Below, piece by piece: positions 44,087 to 54,185 of a stretch of DNA of 64,000 bases. Origin of the DNA: Mesorhizobium sp. M1B.F.Ca.ET.045.04.1.1 (GTDB lineage Bacteria > Pseudomonadota > Alphaproteobacteria > Rhizobiales > Rhizobiaceae). The stretch is from the NCBI RefSeq assembly GCF_003952465.1, contig NZ_CP034448.1, positions 6,797,001 to 6,861,000 on the forward strand, given 5' to 3'. The position numbers and the translations under genes were made by a program. A model generated the notes under the pieces. The model worked only from the letters and a program-made list of their open reading frames with translations, had not been told where the DNA came from and did no database searches. Position 1 is the stretch's first letter; each line of letters starts with the position of its first letter.

Positions 44087-44431
44087 CTAGTCTCCTCCTT
44101 CCACCAGGATGTGGACGTAGCCGTCCGCCACCTTGGTTTCGTAAGTCTTCAGCCGCTCGGTGACCGGCGGCGAAAGCGGCATGCCGGTCGGGATATGGAA
44201 CAGTCCCTGATGCAGCGGGCATTCAATCGTCTGGCCATCTATGTAGCCCTCGGAGAGAAAGGCGTGTGCGTGCGTGCAGACGCCGGCTGTCGCGTAGAAC
44301 CGGCCACTGAGATTGAAGATTGCGATGCACGCGCCGCCGTGCTCTATGCGCGTCGCGTCGCCGACGGGCAGGCTGTCAACGCGGATCGCCTGTATCCAAT
44401 GCATGTCCTTGATTGTCGTTTCCGCCGCCAT
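44087..44431 (-). CDS. Rieske [2Fe-2S] ferredoxin
   Basis: A 114-residue small Rieske protein. The cluster ligands are in CTHAH (residues ~49-53) and CPLHQG (~69-74), the Cys-x-His and Cys-x2-His pattern. The length and lack of any other domain identify a ferredoxin component rather than an oxygenase. It is the first gene of the operon, 58 bases before the binding protein, and probably carries electrons from the reductase (35235) to the membrane di-iron enzyme (36489). Confidence 0.9.
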   Translation of the reverse strand: MAAETTIKDMHWIQAIRVDSLPVGDATRIEHGGACIAIFNLSGRFYATAGVCTHAHAFLSEGYIDGQTIECPLHQGLFHIPTGMPLSPPVTERLKTYETKVADGYVHILVEGGD

Positions 44432-44935
44432 TCATTTCCTCGCAGTCGTCATTCTGTTTCGTTTATTTTCGTTGTCTTTCCATAAGCGGCCAATTCATTG
44501 TGAGAATGCCGGTATTGATGACTCCGATAAGGCTCGCCTGAGCGGACCTGCTCGCCACAGTAACGACGGGAAGGAGCCCGAGGTGATCGGCGTCTGGATT
44601 GCGGCTCCAGCGGGTCGTGGCGCACGAGACAGCACGAAGCAGCGCGCTTCGACATGCGGGATGGGCCGGTCCCTGTCGCGGGGTGTACAGCAACGATGCC
44701 AGAGGAAGCCGTTGCGGAGCCGCCGCGCACGATCGAGGAACTAAGGGGCGCTGCCGCTTACGTGTCAGGAGCGGTCTTCGGCGGAAGACCCGAAGCGCCG
44801 CCCCTGGCCTTCCTCTTCCTCGCGCCTCGTGATGTCCATGCCGAGATCAGAACAGCCGCACGGGCTCAGCGGCGTCTTCAGATACTCGATCACCACCGGA
44901 TCTTCGAGCGTGCGCGGCCATCTTCCTTATTCGCT
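44432..44935. other. 504-bp region without a convincing gene
   Basis: Between the Rieske gene (start 44431) and the end of the peptide ABC ATPase gene (44936). Apart from the TTTCGTTT repeats near 44457-44473, which mark the promoter side, I see only open frames without family motifs. It must also contain the 3' end of the ABC operon transcript; no hairpin with a T-run was found. Confidence 0.5.
44457..44473. promoter_or_regulatory. Direct TTTCGTTT repeats upstream of the catabolic operon
   Basis: TTTCGTTT (44457-44464) and TTTCGTT (44467-44473) are spaced 10 bp apart in an AT-rich patch 26 bp upstream of the Rieske start. Direct CGAAA/TTTCG repeats one helical turn apart are typical of DeoR-family sugar-operon operators. 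No DeoR gene is seen nearby. Confidence 0.35.
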
Positions 44936-45901
44936 TCACTCGATGTCGTCGCGGATGCAGGCCTTGCGGTGCCGGGGAGCGACCTCTGTCAAGACAGGCG
45001 ACACCGCAGCGCAGGCTTCGATAGTGTACGGACAGCGTGTGCGGAAAACGCAGCCCGACGGCGGATTTGCCGGGCTTGGTATGTCGCCTTTGAGAACTTG
45101 CCGCTGCCGCTTGACCGCGGTGTCGAGCGCGGGGATCGCGGAGAGCAGAGCCCGCGTGTAGGGATGTCGCGGTCTCGCATAAAGCTCGGCGGCCGGGGCC
45201 ACTTCCATGATCCGCCCGAGATAGAGCACCACGACCGTGTCGCAGATATATTCGACCACGGCGAGGTCATGCGAGATGAACAGCATCGTCAGACCAAGGC
45301 GAAGCTTGAGGTCGTGCAGGAGATTGACGACTTGCGCCTGGATCGAGACGTCGAGCGCGGATACCGGCTCGTCCGCGACGATGAATTCCGGCTCGAGCGT
45401 GAGAGCGCGCGCAATGCCGATGCGCTGCCGCTGACCGCCGGAGAATTCGTGCGCATAGCGGTCGAACGCGTCCGCGGGCAGCTCGACCGCGAGGAGAGCC
45501 TCCTTCGCTCGCACACGGCGCTCGGCTTTGCTGCCGATGCCCTGGATATCGAGCCCTTCGGTCAGGATCTGGCCGATCGTCATGCGCGGCGAGAGGCTGG
45601 CGAAGGGATCCTGGAAGATGTACTGCATTTTGCGCCGCTGCCGGCGCAGCTCGGTCGCACCGAGCTTGGTGATGTCCATCCCCTCGAATCTGATCTCGCC
45701 TGAGGTCGGCTCGATGAGCCGGAGCACCGAGCGTCCGATCGTTGTCTTGCCCGAGCCGGATTCGCCGACGAGCCCGACGACTTCGCCACGCCCGATGTCG
45801 AAAGAAACATCCTGAAGCGCCTTGACCACCGGACCACGTGAAAAGGCTTGGGGTGCGAAGTGCTTGGTCAGGTTGCGGACAGAAAGATAGGGGGCCGGCA
45901 T
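44936..45901 (-). CDS. Peptide/opine-type ABC transporter ATP-binding protein (DppF-like)
   Basis: A 321-residue ABC ATPase when started at ATG 45901, which has a strong GGGAGGAA site; an earlier in-frame ATG at 45928 lies inside the previous gene. Walker [10 protein letters not shown], signature FSGGQRQR and Walker [17 protein letters not shown] are all present. The C-terminal oligopeptide-transporter domain includes [16 protein letters not shown] and a Cys-containing [15 protein letters not shown]. Last gene of its operon. Confidence 0.92.
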   Translation of the reverse strand: MPAPYLSVRNLTKHFAPQAFSRGPVVKALQDVSFDIGRGEVVGLVGESGSGKTTIGRSVLRLIEPTSGEIRFEGMDITKLGATELRRQRRKMQYIFQDPFASLSPRMTIGQILTEGLDIQGIGSKAERRVRAKEALLAVELPADAFDRYAHEFSGGQRQRIGIARALTLEPEFIVADEPVSALDVSIQAQVVNLLHDLKLRLGLTMLFISHDLAVVEYICDTVVVLYLGRIMEVAPAAELYARPRHPYTRALLSAIPALDTAVKRQRQVLKGDIPSPANPPSGCVFRTRCPYTIEACAAVSPVLTEVAPRHRKACIRDDIE

Positions 45902-45903
45902 CG

Positions 45904-46923
45904 CTAGAGTTCCTCCCATCTGAGACACCGGCTCTCCTGGCTCGGCGGCACCTGATGGAGCGGCGGCACGGCGGTACGGCAGGCATCGATCGCCATGCTG
46001 CAGCGTGGCGCGAAGGCACAGCCCTTCGGCAGCATGGCCAGCGAGGGAACATTGCCGGCGATGGTGGGCAGCGGAGTGCCGGCGGCCTTCAGCGCGGTCG
46101 CCTCGCCGAGGCGCGGCGCGGAACGCATGAGGCCCACCGTATAGGGGTGGCGCGGGCGGGAAAATACCTCCGCCACCGGTCCGGATTCGACGATGCGTCC
46201 CGCATACATGACGGCGACCCGGTCGGCGATCTCGGCCACGACGCCGAGATTGTGGGTAACGAAAAGAATGCTCATGCCGCGCTCGGCCTGCAGCTTTTCC
46301 AGAAGCTCCAGGATTTGTGCCTGGATGGTCACGTCGAGCGCCGTCGTCGGCTCGTCGGCAATGAGCAGCGTCGGGTCGCAGGCGAGCGCCATGGCGATCG
46401 TCACGCGCTGGCGCATGCCGCCCGACAACTCGTGCGGATATTGGAGCGCCCGCCGTTCGGAATCCTGGATGCCGACCTGCACCAGCAGTCGCACGGCATC
46501 CAGCGCAGCCTCGCGTCGCGATTTGCCAAGATGGACGCGGATCGGCTCCGCGATCTGCTCGCCGACCGTGAGGACCGGGTTGAGGCTGGTCATCGGCTCC
46601 TGGAACACCATGCCGATGTCGTTTCCTCTGATGCGTCGCAACCGTTCGGCATCGAGCGTGGTCAGTTCAGTTTCGGTGCCGTCCTTGCGCCTGAGCCTGA
46701 TCGATCCCTCGACGATCTTGCCGACGCGCCGCGGCAGCAGGCCCATGATCGACAGGCTCGTCACCGACTTGCCGGATCCTGACTCGCCGACGAGCGCGAC
46801 GGTTTCGCCCGGCGCGATCGTCAGGCCGACATCCTGGATGGCGGCGATCTCGCGTCCCGCGATGCGGAAGGCGGCGCGCAGGCCGGAGACGGCAAGGGTA
46901 GGCGCGCCCACGGCTTCAGCCAA
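45904..46923 (-). CDS. Peptide/opine-type ABC transporter ATP-binding protein (DppD-like)
   Basis: A 339-residue ABC ATPase. The start is uncertain: TTG 46923 overlaps the DapA-like stop (TTGGCTGA), GTG 46911 is an alternative, and the longest frame begins at 46974. Walker [10 protein letters not shown], signature LSGGMRQR and Walker [16 protein letters not shown] are clear. A C-terminal peptide-transporter domain with [15 protein letters not shown] follows. Partner of DppF-like 44936. Confidence 0.9.
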   Translation of the reverse strand: MAEAVGAPTLAVSGLRAAFRIAGREIAAIQDVGLTIAPGETVALVGESGSGKSVTSLSIMGLLPRRVGKIVEGSIRLRRKDGTETELTTLDAERLRRIRGNDIGMVFQEPMTSLNPVLTVGEQIAEPIRVHLGKSRREAALDAVRLLVQVGIQDSERRALQYPHELSGGMRQRVTIAMALACDPTLLIADEPTTALDVTIQAQILELLEKLQAERGMSILFVTHNLGVVAEIADRVAVMYAGRIVESGPVAEVFSRPRHPYTVGLMRSAPRLGEATALKAAGTPLPTIAGNVPSLAMLPKGCAFAPRCSMAIDACRTAVPPLHQVPPSQESRCLRWEEL

Positions 46924-47833
46924 GCAATCCGACGTCGCGCAGGATGGCGTCGATCTTCGCCGCCTCCTCGTCATTCAACGTGCGCTGCGGGCGCGCCATC
47001 GTGTTCGAGGCGATGATCCCCAGGCTGCGCATCGCCGACTTGAAGGCACCGACGCCGGCCGAGCCGGCGCTTGTGCGGCCAAGCGAGATCGTCACGATCT
47101 CGAACAGTTTCAGGAGGCGCTCCTGTTCGGTCCGAGCAGCCTTGTGGTCACCCGCCTGCAACAGATTCCAGACCTTGACGTAGCCACGCGGGTCGACATT
47201 GGCGAGCCCCGGAACGACGCCATGGGCGCCCATCGACAGCGCGGTGTCGACCATGATCTCCGACCCTGTCATGCCGAAGAAGCCGCGGTCGCTGGCCATA
47301 TCCTGCAGCACGTAGCGGAGATTGCCATCGTCGCCGCTGGAGTCCTTCAGTCCGGCCACGATCCCTTCCCTGGCCATGGTCACGGTCGTCTTGCGCTCCA
47401 GCTTGACGTGGACGCAGACCGGAATGTCATAGGCGATGATCGGGATATCGACCGCATCCTTGATGTAGCGGAAGTGGTCGATGATTTCGGGCTGGCTGGT
47501 CCGTGTATAAAACGGCGCGGTGACGACGATGGCATCGGCACCGGCCGCCTTGGCGATCCGGGAATGCTTGATGACGCGATCGGTCGTCGGGTCGATGACG
47601 CCGACGAAGAGAGGCACTCGCCCGTTGTTGACCTTGACCGCATGCTCGACGATCGCCTGGCGGGCGGCTTCATCGTGGAACACGACCTCACTGGTCGAGC
47701 CGAGCACGAACAGGCCGTGCACGCCACCATCCAGGAGATTTTCGACACCCCGCGTGAATGACGGGAAGTCGACGCTGAAATCGGGATTGAGCGGGGTGAC
47801 GACGGGTGGCACGACGCCGGTGAAGAGAGGCAT
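46916..47833 (-). CDS. Dihydrodipicolinate synthase/N-acetylneuraminate lyase family protein
   Basis: A 305-residue TIM-barrel aldolase of the DapA family. The Schiff-base lysine lies in GLKDSSGD (~residue 161) and the partner tyrosine in YDIP (~135). The GSTSE motif that binds the keto-acid carboxylate is at ~45-49. Encoded inside an ABC operon between the permease and ATPase genes, it probably acts in catabolism (2-keto acid aldolase or dehydratase) rather than in lysine synthesis. Confidence 0.88.
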   Translation of the reverse strand: MPLFTGVVPPVVTPLNPDFSVDFPSFTRGVENLLDGGVHGLFVLGSTSEVVFHDEAARQAIVEHAVKVNNGRVPLFVGVIDPTTDRVIKHSRIAKAAGADAIVVTAPFYTRTSQPEIIDHFRYIKDAVDIPIIAYDIPVCVHVKLERKTTVTMAREGIVAGLKDSSGDDGNLRYVLQDMASDRGFFGMTGSEIMVDTALSMGAHGVVPGLANVDPRGYVKVWNLLQAGDHKAARTEQERLLKLFEIVTISLGRTSAGSAGVGAFKSAMRSLGIIASNTMARPQRTLNDEEAAKIDAILRDVGLLG

Positions 47834-47847
47834 TTTGAACCTTTTGG

Positions 47848-48738
47848 TCAGTTGAGATCGGATCTGGGGTCGAAGGCGTCGCGCAGGCCGTCACCGATGA
47901 AGTTGATGGCCAGAACGGTGAGCACGAGGGCCGCGCCGGGAAACATCCATTGCCAGGGATACTGCTCCAGCACGATGGTCGAGCGGGCGAGGTTGAGCAT
48001 GTTGCCCCAGCTGGCCTCGGGCGGCGGTATGCCGAGCCCAAGGAAGGAGAGGCCTGCCTCCAGCAGGATCGCGTTCGCGATCTGCAAGGTGGCGTAGACG
48101 ACCAGGATGTCGATTGAGTTCGGCAGGCCATGGCGTAACAGGAGGTGCGGCATCCGCGCGCCCATCCCGCGCGCCGCGACGACGAAATCGCGTTCGCGCA
48201 GCTCCATGAGGCGCGCGCGGACCATGCGCGAGAGCACCGGCCAGGACAGCAGCGAGATGACGAGAATGGTCGGCATGATCCCCGTCCCCGCGATCGAGGC
48301 GAGCACCAGGAGAAAGATCACCGGCGGCAAGGTCATTGCGAGATCGACGAGGCGCATGACGGTGCTGTCGACCACCCGGCCGCCGAAACTGGCGATCGCA
48401 CCGACCAGAAAACCGATGACTGTCGAGATTGCAACCGAACCCACAGCAACGATCAAGGAGATGCGGCCGCCCTGCAGGACACGGGCCATGACGTCACGGC
48501 CGACGCCGTCGCTGCCCAGCCAATGCACCGCCGATGGGCCCTTGTTCATTGCCCTGAGATCGATTGCGTTCGGCCCGATCGGCCACCACAGGTGATAGGT
48601 CGAGACAGCAAGCAGGATCGGGATCAGGATGATGAGGCCGGCGCGTGCCGCGTGGTTTGCGATGAAGCGGCCAAATGCGCGACGCAGTGGACCTTTTGTC
48701 CGTGGCACACCCTCTCCCATGCTTGTGGTCAGGGCCAT
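47848..48738 (-). CDS. Peptide/opine-type ABC transporter permease (DppC-like)
   Basis: A 296-residue permease with six hydrophobic segments; an N-terminal basic region is followed by [24 protein letters not shown], typical of DppC. The inner-membrane EAA loop is [22 protein letters not shown] 48738 overlaps the DppB stop by one base (TGATG); GTG 48741 is equally possible. Confidence 0.92.
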   Translation of the reverse strand: MALTTSMGEGVPRTKGPLRRAFGRFIANHAARAGLIILIPILLAVSTYHLWWPIGPNAIDLRAMNKGPSAVHWLGSDGVGRDVMARVLQGGRISLIVAVGSVAISTVIGFLVGAIASFGGRVVDSTVMRLVDLAMTLPPVIFLLVLASIAGTGIMPTILVISLLSWPVLSRMVRARLMELRERDFVVAARGMGARMPHLLLRHGLPNSIDILVVYATLQIANAILLEAGLSFLGLGIPPPEASWGNMLNLARSTIVLEQYPWQWMFPGAALVLTVLAINFIGDGLRDAFDPRSDLN

Positions 48739-49697
48739 CACGACACTCGAACGCGCGGGTCGACAAACGCATAGGCGATGTCGGTGAGAAGATTGACGAG
48801 GATGACGCAGGCGCCGACCACCAGGGTCGCGCCCATGATGACCGGATAGTCGCGGGTGCCGACGGCGTTAACCAGCAGAAGCCCCATACCCGGCCAGTTG
48901 AAGACGCTCTCGAGAAAGATCGCTCCGCCCACCGCGATGCCGATGGTCGAGCCGATCAAGGTGATCACGGGAAGCAGCGCGTTGCGCGTCGCATGTTTCA
49001 TGATCACCCAGAACTCGCGCACGCCCTTGGCCCGCGCCGTGCGCACATAATCCTGACCGAGAACCTCGAGCAGCGAGGAACGCATGTACCGCATGATCAT
49101 GGCCGCATGGCCGATCGACAGCAGGCAGGCGGGAAGAATGAGATGTGTAAGCACGTCAAACAGCGAGAATGGCGTTCCGGGCGTCTGCATGCCGCCGGAT
49201 GGAGCCCAGCGCAGCAGAACCGAGAAGAAGTACAGGCCCAGCAACGCGGTCAGGAACGCCGGACTGGAAATGCCGACAAACGACAGCACCGAAAGGGAAA
49301 TGTCGGGCCATGCGTTGCGTCGAACGGCGCTGACGATGCCGCCGGCAATTCCGACGACGATCGCTATTGCGAGGCCGGTCCCCATGAGAAGCACCGTCGG
49401 GCCGACGCGTCCCAGCACCAGCGGAAGCACCGCAACGCCGCTCCGCTGGATCGAATAGCCGAAATCTCCCGACAGGGCGGCGCGAAGCCAGCCGAGATAC
49501 TGGATCGGTAATGGCTGGTCGAGGCCGAGGCGCAACCGCAGTGCCTCCAGATCTTGCGGCGACAATGGCACCGACGGATTGATATAGGCGTCGATCGGAT
49601 CGCCGGGCGCGAGCCGCAGCAGGAGGAAGATCAGGACGCTCAATGCGAGCACCATCAACAATCCTGCGGCGCTGCGGCGGGCGATGAAGCTCAGCAT
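48738..49697 (-). CDS. Peptide/opine-type ABC transporter permease (DppB-like)
   Basis: A 319-residue permease from ATG 49697 ([20 protein letters not shown]...). The frame is open upstream through the 3' end of the binding-protein gene, but homology begins here. [13 protein letters not shown] near the start and the EAA loop [23 protein letters not shown] are typical. Six transmembrane helices. Confidence 0.92.
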   Translation of the reverse strand: MLSFIARRSAAGLLMVLALSVLIFLLLRLAPGDPIDAYINPSVPLSPQDLEALRLRLGLDQPLPIQYLGWLRAALSGDFGYSIQRSGVAVLPLVLGRVGPTVLLMGTGLAIAIVVGIAGGIVSAVRRNAWPDISLSVLSFVGISSPAFLTALLGLYFFSVLLRWAPSGGMQTPGTPFSLFDVLTHLILPACLLSIGHAAMIMRYMRSSLLEVLGQDYVRTARAKGVREFWVIMKHATRNALLPVITLIGSTIGIAVGGAIFLESVFNWPGMGLLLVNAVGTRDYPVIMGATLVVGACVILVNLLTDIAYAFVDPRVRVS

Positions 49698-49772
49698 GGC
49701 TTTCACGTCTGGCGGCTGACCAGGCCGGCACCACGGTGATGCCGGCCTCGGCCAAATGGCGAAGTTATCTAT

Positions 49773-49814
49773 TTCACTGGATGTCCCAGAGTTTTCACTG
49801 GATGTCCCAGAGTT
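49773..49814. repeat. Perfect 21-bp tandem duplication at the end of the binding-protein gene
   Basis: Two identical 21-bp copies, 49773-49793 and 49794-49814, each beginning TTCACTGGATG. Copy 2 carries the last codons and stop of the substrate-binding protein; copy 1 repeats them just after the stop. It looks like a recent slippage or duplication without effect on the protein. Confidence 0.9.
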
Positions 49815-51381
49815 CGGGATGGGCCGCATAGGGGCCGCCCGCCGGAGCCGGCGTCCACACGAAATCCTTCAATTTCTTGGAAGCGACGCCGTAGCGGTTT
49901 GCCACCCACAAGGTCGCCCAGGGCAGGTCCTTGTTCATCGCCTTGCAGACATCCTGCCAGGAAGCGTTGACCTTGGCGGGATCGATCTGCCCGAGAGCGG
50001 CATCAAACGCTGCGCTCAGGTCGTCGAACTCGATGCGCATGGTGTTGAAGCCTGCCGGGGGAAGCTGCGACTTGTTGAGGCCGGGATTGAGTCCCGCTGG
50101 ATTCGGACCGTTCTGCAGGCCGGCATAGATCATCGGAAACGCGTTCCAGTCCGGTGTGCCTTGCTTGTAGACGATGCCGTTATAGGTGGGCGTATCGACG
50201 ACACGCGGCACGATGTTGACGCCGACCTGGGCAAGCATCGACTGGATGGCCGCCGTGACGTTGGCTGCCTGCGGCGAGCTGTAATAGGTGAGCAAGGTGA
50301 TCGGCTTGTCGCCGTTGATCTTGTCCCAGCCAGCCTCGGCGAGCAGCGCCTTGGCCTTTTCCGGATCGTAGGCGAAGGGCTCCAGCCCTTCCGGCACCAG
50401 ATGCGGCGCGACGTAGCCGCAGTTCGCGACTTTGGCGGCACCGCCATAGAGGCTCTCGACGATCGCATTGCGATCGATCGCATACATGATGGCCTGGCGC
50501 ACCTTCGGGTCCTTGAAAAGGTCCACCTTCTGGTTGAGGCCGATGTAGTTGACCACGTAGGAGCCGCCTTCGATCAGCGTGTAGTTACTGTCGTTCTTGA
50601 ATGTGGCGGCGTCGTCCGGCTCGACATAGGTGAACTGGATTTCGCCGGCACGAAGCGCGGCGACGGCCGCCGCGGGGTTCTCGAAATAGCGGTTGATGAG
50701 CGTGTCGACCTTGGGCTTGCCGCCGCGGTAGTCGTCATCCGCGGAGAGCTCGACATACTGGTCCGTCACATATTGCTTGAATTTGAACGGACCGGTTCCG
50801 ACCGGCGTCGTCGACCACCACTTGCTGTTGGCCAGCTGTTCGGGCGCGATGCCGGCCAGTGCATGCTCAGGCAGGATCAGCACCTGGGTGATGACAGCGA
50901 GGAAGGAGCCATTGGGCTTCGACAGCTTGATCACCACAGTGCGGTCGTCCGGCGTCTCGACCGATTGGATGTCGCCCAGGCGGGCAGCAAACAGGCTGCC
51001 CGACGCCTTGTTCCTCGCAAGATCGAATGTGAACTTCACGTCCTTGGAGGTGAAGGGCTTGCCGTCGTGCCAGGTCTCCTTGGCAAGGTTGAATGTGTAG
51101 GTCAGCTGGTCGTCGCTGACCTTCCAGTCCTTGGCAAGGCTGCCTTTCAGCTCGGTCAGCTCGGCGTTCCAGATGATCAGCGGCTCGAAATAGGTGCTGA
51201 GCCAGGTGAAGCCGGCGGTCGACACGAGCGGGTTGAAGTTCTTGGGCAAGCCGCCCGGGCCGACATCGAAGCCGCCGGTGATGGTCTTGCCGGACTGTGC
51301 CTCAGCGACTGTGGCGAAAGCGGTGCCGGCGATCAGCAGGCCGGCAAGGGCCAGACGACGTGCGGTGCTACTTCTGCCCAT
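49795..51381 (-). CDS. Peptide/opine-type ABC transporter substrate-binding protein (SBP family 5)
   Basis: Started at ATG 51381 (GGGAGGAAAT site), 528 residues. Signal peptide at residues 1-29 ([19 protein letters not shown]). The mature part has the family 5 features: [52 protein letters not shown] and [16 protein letters not shown]. Such proteins bind peptides, opines or oligosaccharides. The downstream DapA-like gene suggests a non-peptide ligand. Confidence 0.92.
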   Translation of the reverse strand: MGRSSTARRLALAGLLIAGTAFATVAEAQSGKTITGGFDVGPGGLPKNFNPLVSTAGFTWLSTYFEPLIIWNAELTELKGSLAKDWKVSDDQLTYTFNLAKETWHDGKPFTSKDVKFTFDLARNKASGSLFAARLGDIQSVETPDDRTVVIKLSKPNGSFLAVITQVLILPEHALAGIAPEQLANSKWWSTTPVGTGPFKFKQYVTDQYVELSADDDYRGGKPKVDTLINRYFENPAAAVAALRAGEIQFTYVEPDDAATFKNDSNYTLIEGGSYVVNYIGLNQKVDLFKDPKVRQAIMYAIDRNAIVESLYGGAAKVANCGYVAPHLVPEGLEPFAYDPEKAKALLAEAGWDKINGDKPITLLTYYSSPQAANVTAAIQSMLAQVGVNIVPRVVDTPTYNGIVYKQGTPDWNAFPMIYAGLQNGPNPAGLNPGLNKSQLPPAGFNTMRIEFDDLSAAFDAALGQIDPAKVNASWQDVCKAMNKDLPWATLWVANRYGVASKKLKDFVWTPAPAGGPYAAHPELWDIQ

Positions 51382-51401
51382 GATTTCCTCCCTTGGCTTT
51401 T

Positions 51402-52139
51402 TCACGTGTTTCGGTTTTTGGCGATGACTTGCTGGATCCCCCGATAGTGATCGTCGAGGCGCTGGCGCGCGCGCTCGACATCCTTGGCCGCCACGGCCTC
51501 GACGATCTCGTGATGGTCCCGCCAGGTGGCGAGCGGCGTCGGATTCTCCAAGTTCGCGAAGTTCGATGCCTTGTTGAACGCGATCCAGAAGATGTCGATC
51601 AGCGCGCTCAGCATGCGGTTGTTCTGGCAATGGAACAGCAGCTGGTGGAACTGCTGGTCCTCGGCAGCGAAGCTTTCGTTTCGCTCGGCGCGCCGGCGCA
51701 TTTCCTCGGTCAAGCCGCGCAGAGCCTCGATGTCCTCGGCGCTGATCATCTCGACCGTCTTGCCGATGAGCCCTGTCTCCAGCACGCGGCGCATTTCGCG
51801 GAGCTCCTCGACGTCGCGCAGCGAGTCCTGCAAGCCGTAAGCGAGATTGTCGAGCAGCGGTTTGAAAGAGAACTCCTTGACGAAGACGCCGATGCCCCGG
51901 CGCGTCTCCAAAATGCCGATCGACTCCAGCGCCTTGATAGCTTCGCGAACGGAGTTGCGTCCGACACCGAGCTGCTGGGCTAGGAATGTCTCCGGCGGCA
52001 GCGCGTCCCCGGCCTTGAGCCTGTTCGCCTCGATGTAATTCCTGAGGCTCTCCTGCACCGTGACATGCAGCAAGGGTGGGCGGTTGAGTGGCTCGAGCGA
52101 CTTCATCGCCTGCACGTTTGCTCCTTCATCCTTGACCAT
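51402..52139 (-). CDS. GntR family (FadR-type) transcriptional regulator
   Basis: A 245-residue regulator from ATG 52139. The winged helix-turn-helix is at ~30-90 (LPPETFLAQQLGVGRNSVREAIKALESIGILETRRGIGVFV). The FCD effector domain follows, with EMRRVLETGLIGKT and histidine-containing helices (QQFHQLLFHCQNN, DHHEIVEAVAAKD) that usually bind a metal and an organic acid. It is the first gene of the minus-strand arm and is divergent from the Gfo/Idh gene, so it probably controls both arms via the palindrome at 52189. Confidence 0.9.
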   Translation of the reverse strand: MVKDEGANVQAMKSLEPLNRPPLLHVTVQESLRNYIEANRLKAGDALPPETFLAQQLGVGRNSVREAIKALESIGILETRRGIGVFVKEFSFKPLLDNLAYGLQDSLRDVEELREMRRVLETGLIGKTVEMISAEDIEALRGLTEEMRRRAERNESFAAEDQQFHQLLFHCQNNRMLSALIDIFWIAFNKASNFANLENPTPLATWRDHHEIVEAVAAKDVERARQRLDDHYRGIQQVIAKNRNT

Positions 52140-52188
52140 TTCCGCATGCTTCCACGAAACGAGCGTTGTCGACTTGTATTGATAACGA

Positions 52189-52208
52189 CTTGTAGGATAT
52201 CCTGCAAG
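52189..52208. promoter_or_regulatory. Palindromic operator candidate for the GntR regulator
   Basis: CTTGTAGGATATCCTGCAAG matches its own reverse complement at 18 of 20 positions, centred on GGATATCC. It lies in the 91-bp gap between the divergent gntR and Gfo/Idh genes, 22 bp before the latter. Autoregulated FadR-type regulators normally bind such sites. Confidence 0.6.
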
Positions 52209-52230
52209 CGATAAAGGAAAGTGCCTGCAC

Positions 52231-53202
52231 ATGAAGATCATCCTTGCCGGATCGAGCCACTGGCACGCCGGAATGCACCTGGACGCTGCCCGCGCCGCCG
52301 GCGGCGAGATCATCGGCGTTTGGGACGAGGATCAACAACACGCAAAGATGTTTGCGCGGTCGAATTCGCTGCGCTCGATCGATCGCTTCGACGATGTGCT
52401 CGCTGCCGGAGCCGGCGTCATTCTTCTGATGGGGCATCCCCACAGCGTGCCGGGGCGCGCGCGCCGGATCATTGAAGCAGGCATTCCGCTGATCCTTGAG
52501 AAGCCGGCGGCAAGCAGCACCGAAATCTTGTCGGAACTGCTCGAACTGACCCGGCGACGAAATGCCTTCGTCAGCGTGCCCTTCCCCAACCGCTTCGGGC
52601 CAGCGGTGGTCGCATTCCGGAAGCTGCAGCAGCAGGGGCGCGTCGGCACGATCGCGCATGGCCACTTTCGGATCGTCAACGGCCCGCCTCAACGATATGC
52701 GCAGGATGGAGTGGCCTGGATGATCGACCCTGAAATCGGCGGTGGCGGTGCGTTGCGCAATCTGGGCATCCACGGCATCGACGCCGCGCTCGACCTCGCA
52801 ACCGGCCGCCTCAGGCTGAGAACGGCATGCGTAGGCAACCGCATTCACAATTCAGCTGTCGAAGACTATGCGCTGTTGGTGCTCGAGGACGAGGCCGGTG
52901 CGATGTTCACCGTCGAGGCGGGCTATACCTTTGCATCCATGCGCCCCGGCGGTGATTTCGAATGGCGCATCGTCAGCGCGAACGCGACTTTGATCGATCA
53001 CGGCGACAAAGCGATCTCAGCCACGCTTGATGATGGGGCAGGCACAGAGCTCGCGCCGGAACCGACGGCGACGCGCTACCGCCTCTGCATGCGCGACACT
53101 TTCGACCGGCTGGCGCGAAACGAGCCGGCGACCATCTCTCTCAATGACTACGTCGCCGCAATGTCGCTAATCGATACCGCTTACCGGAAGGCCAGAGAAT
53201 GA
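52231..53202 (+). CDS. Gfo/Idh/MocA family oxidoreductase
   Basis: A 323-residue NAD(P)-dependent dehydrogenase. The N-terminal Rossmann segment is unusual (MKIILAGSSHWHAGMHLDAA rather than GxGxxG). The family motif ILEKPAASS is at ~residues 88-96. A C-terminal alpha/beta domain includes GGGGALRNLGIHGIDAALDL, where His and Asp are the usual catalytic pair. Acts on sugars, inositols or imino compounds. Four-base overlap with the next gene. Confidence 0.85.
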   Translation: MKIILAGSSHWHAGMHLDAARAAGGEIIGVWDEDQQHAKMFARSNSLRSIDRFDDVLAAGAGVILLMGHPHSVPGRARRIIEAGIPLILEKPAASSTEILSELLELTRRRNAFVSVPFPNRFGPAVVAFRKLQQQGRVGTIAHGHFRIVNGPPQRYAQDGVAWMIDPEIGGGGALRNLGIHGIDAALDLATGRLRLRTACVGNRIHNSAVEDYALLVLEDEAGAMFTVEAGYTFASMRPGGDFEWRIVSANATLIDHGDKAISATLDDGAGTELAPEPTATRYRLCMRDTFDRLARNEPATISLNDYVAAMSLIDTAYRKARE

Positions 53203-54185
53203 TTGGAGTTGGGATTATCGGCGCCGGGCATTTTGGCGCCGCACACGCGCGTGCGATCGAGAAGGTCGATGGCGTCCGCCTTGTCGCGGCATGCCGCAAC
53301 GACGAGCCCGCACTTGGCGCCTTCATCGCCGAGCACGGCGGCCGCGGCTATAGGGACTGGCGCGCGCTTGTCGAAGACAGGGAGGTCGATGCCGTTCTCA
53401 TCGCCACGCCGCACCATCTGCACACGGAAATGGCGATCGGCGCGGCGCAGGCTGGAAAGCACATCCTGCTCGAGAAGCCGATGGCTCCGACCGCCGCTGC
53501 CTGCGATGCGATCAATGCCGCGGCCTCGGCGAATGGCGTCAAGCTGATGGTCGGGCATCTGATGCACTTCTCACGCCCTTGCATGACGGCAAAGGAGGCG
53601 CTCGCCGAGGGCTCGCTCGGCCTCCCGCTGATCGCTTCGAGCTGGATGATCAAGTTGTGGATGGAGCAGAACCGGCGGGATTGGCATCTCGGCCATGGAA
53701 CCGGCGGCGGCATGCTCATGACCGCGGGCATTCATGCGCTCGACCGGCTGGTCTGGCTCATGGACGACGACGTCGTCTCCGTCGGCGCCATGCTCGGCGC
53801 CAAATTCCATGACCAGGAGGCAGACGATGCTTCGATGCTCAGCCTCCGCTTCGCGGGCGGTGGCATCGGCCAGGTCCAGAGCGTGGGCTATCGCGACGGA
53901 GCCGTAAATTTCGCAATGGATCTGGTCTGCGAGCACGGAACGCTGAGGATCGACATGGACCGGGGCACCTCGCTCGGTCGTGGCACCCGATTGACCGACC
54001 TGCCGAATTCATTCGAGCCAGACTGGATGCACAACGCCGTCATCCGCGAATGGACGCACATGCGCGACGCGATCCTGGACGATGCGCCGGTTCCCGTCAC
54101 CGGCGACTATGGCCGCAACATTATCGCGATCATCGAGGCCGCCTACCGGTCGAACGAAAGCCGCAGGGAGGAAGAACTTGCCTGA
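53199..54185 (+). CDS. Gfo/Idh/MocA family oxidoreductase
   Basis: A 328-residue dehydrogenase. The nucleotide-binding motif is IIGAGHFGAAHARAI, the cofactor loop ends ILLEKPMAPT (~residues 87-96) and GTGGGMLMTAGIHALDRLVWL carries the catalytic His and Asp. It starts in an ATGA overlap with the first Gfo/Idh gene, from which it has diverged strongly. The pair probably performs two steps of one pathway. Confidence 0.9.
   Translation: MIGVGIIGAGHFGAAHARAIEKVDGVRLVAACRNDEPALGAFIAEHGGRGYRDWRALVEDREVDAVLIATPHHLHTEMAIGAAQAGKHILLEKPMAPTAAACDAINAAASANGVKLMVGHLMHFSRPCMTAKEALAEGSLGLPLIASSWMIKLWMEQNRRDWHLGHGTGGGMLMTAGIHALDRLVWLMDDDVVSVGAMLGAKFHDQEADDASMLSLRFAGGGIGQVQSVGYRDGAVNFAMDLVCEHGTLRIDMDRGTSLGRGTRLTDLPNSFEPDWMHNAVIREWTHMRDAILDDAPVPVTGDYGRNIIAIIEAAYRSNESRREEELA

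Noticed and set aside
44821-44935. Possible small gene after the DppF-like stop (frame containing LEDPVVIEYLKTPLSPCGCSD)
   Set aside because: No well-placed start codon and ribosome site, no recognised family; too little to call.
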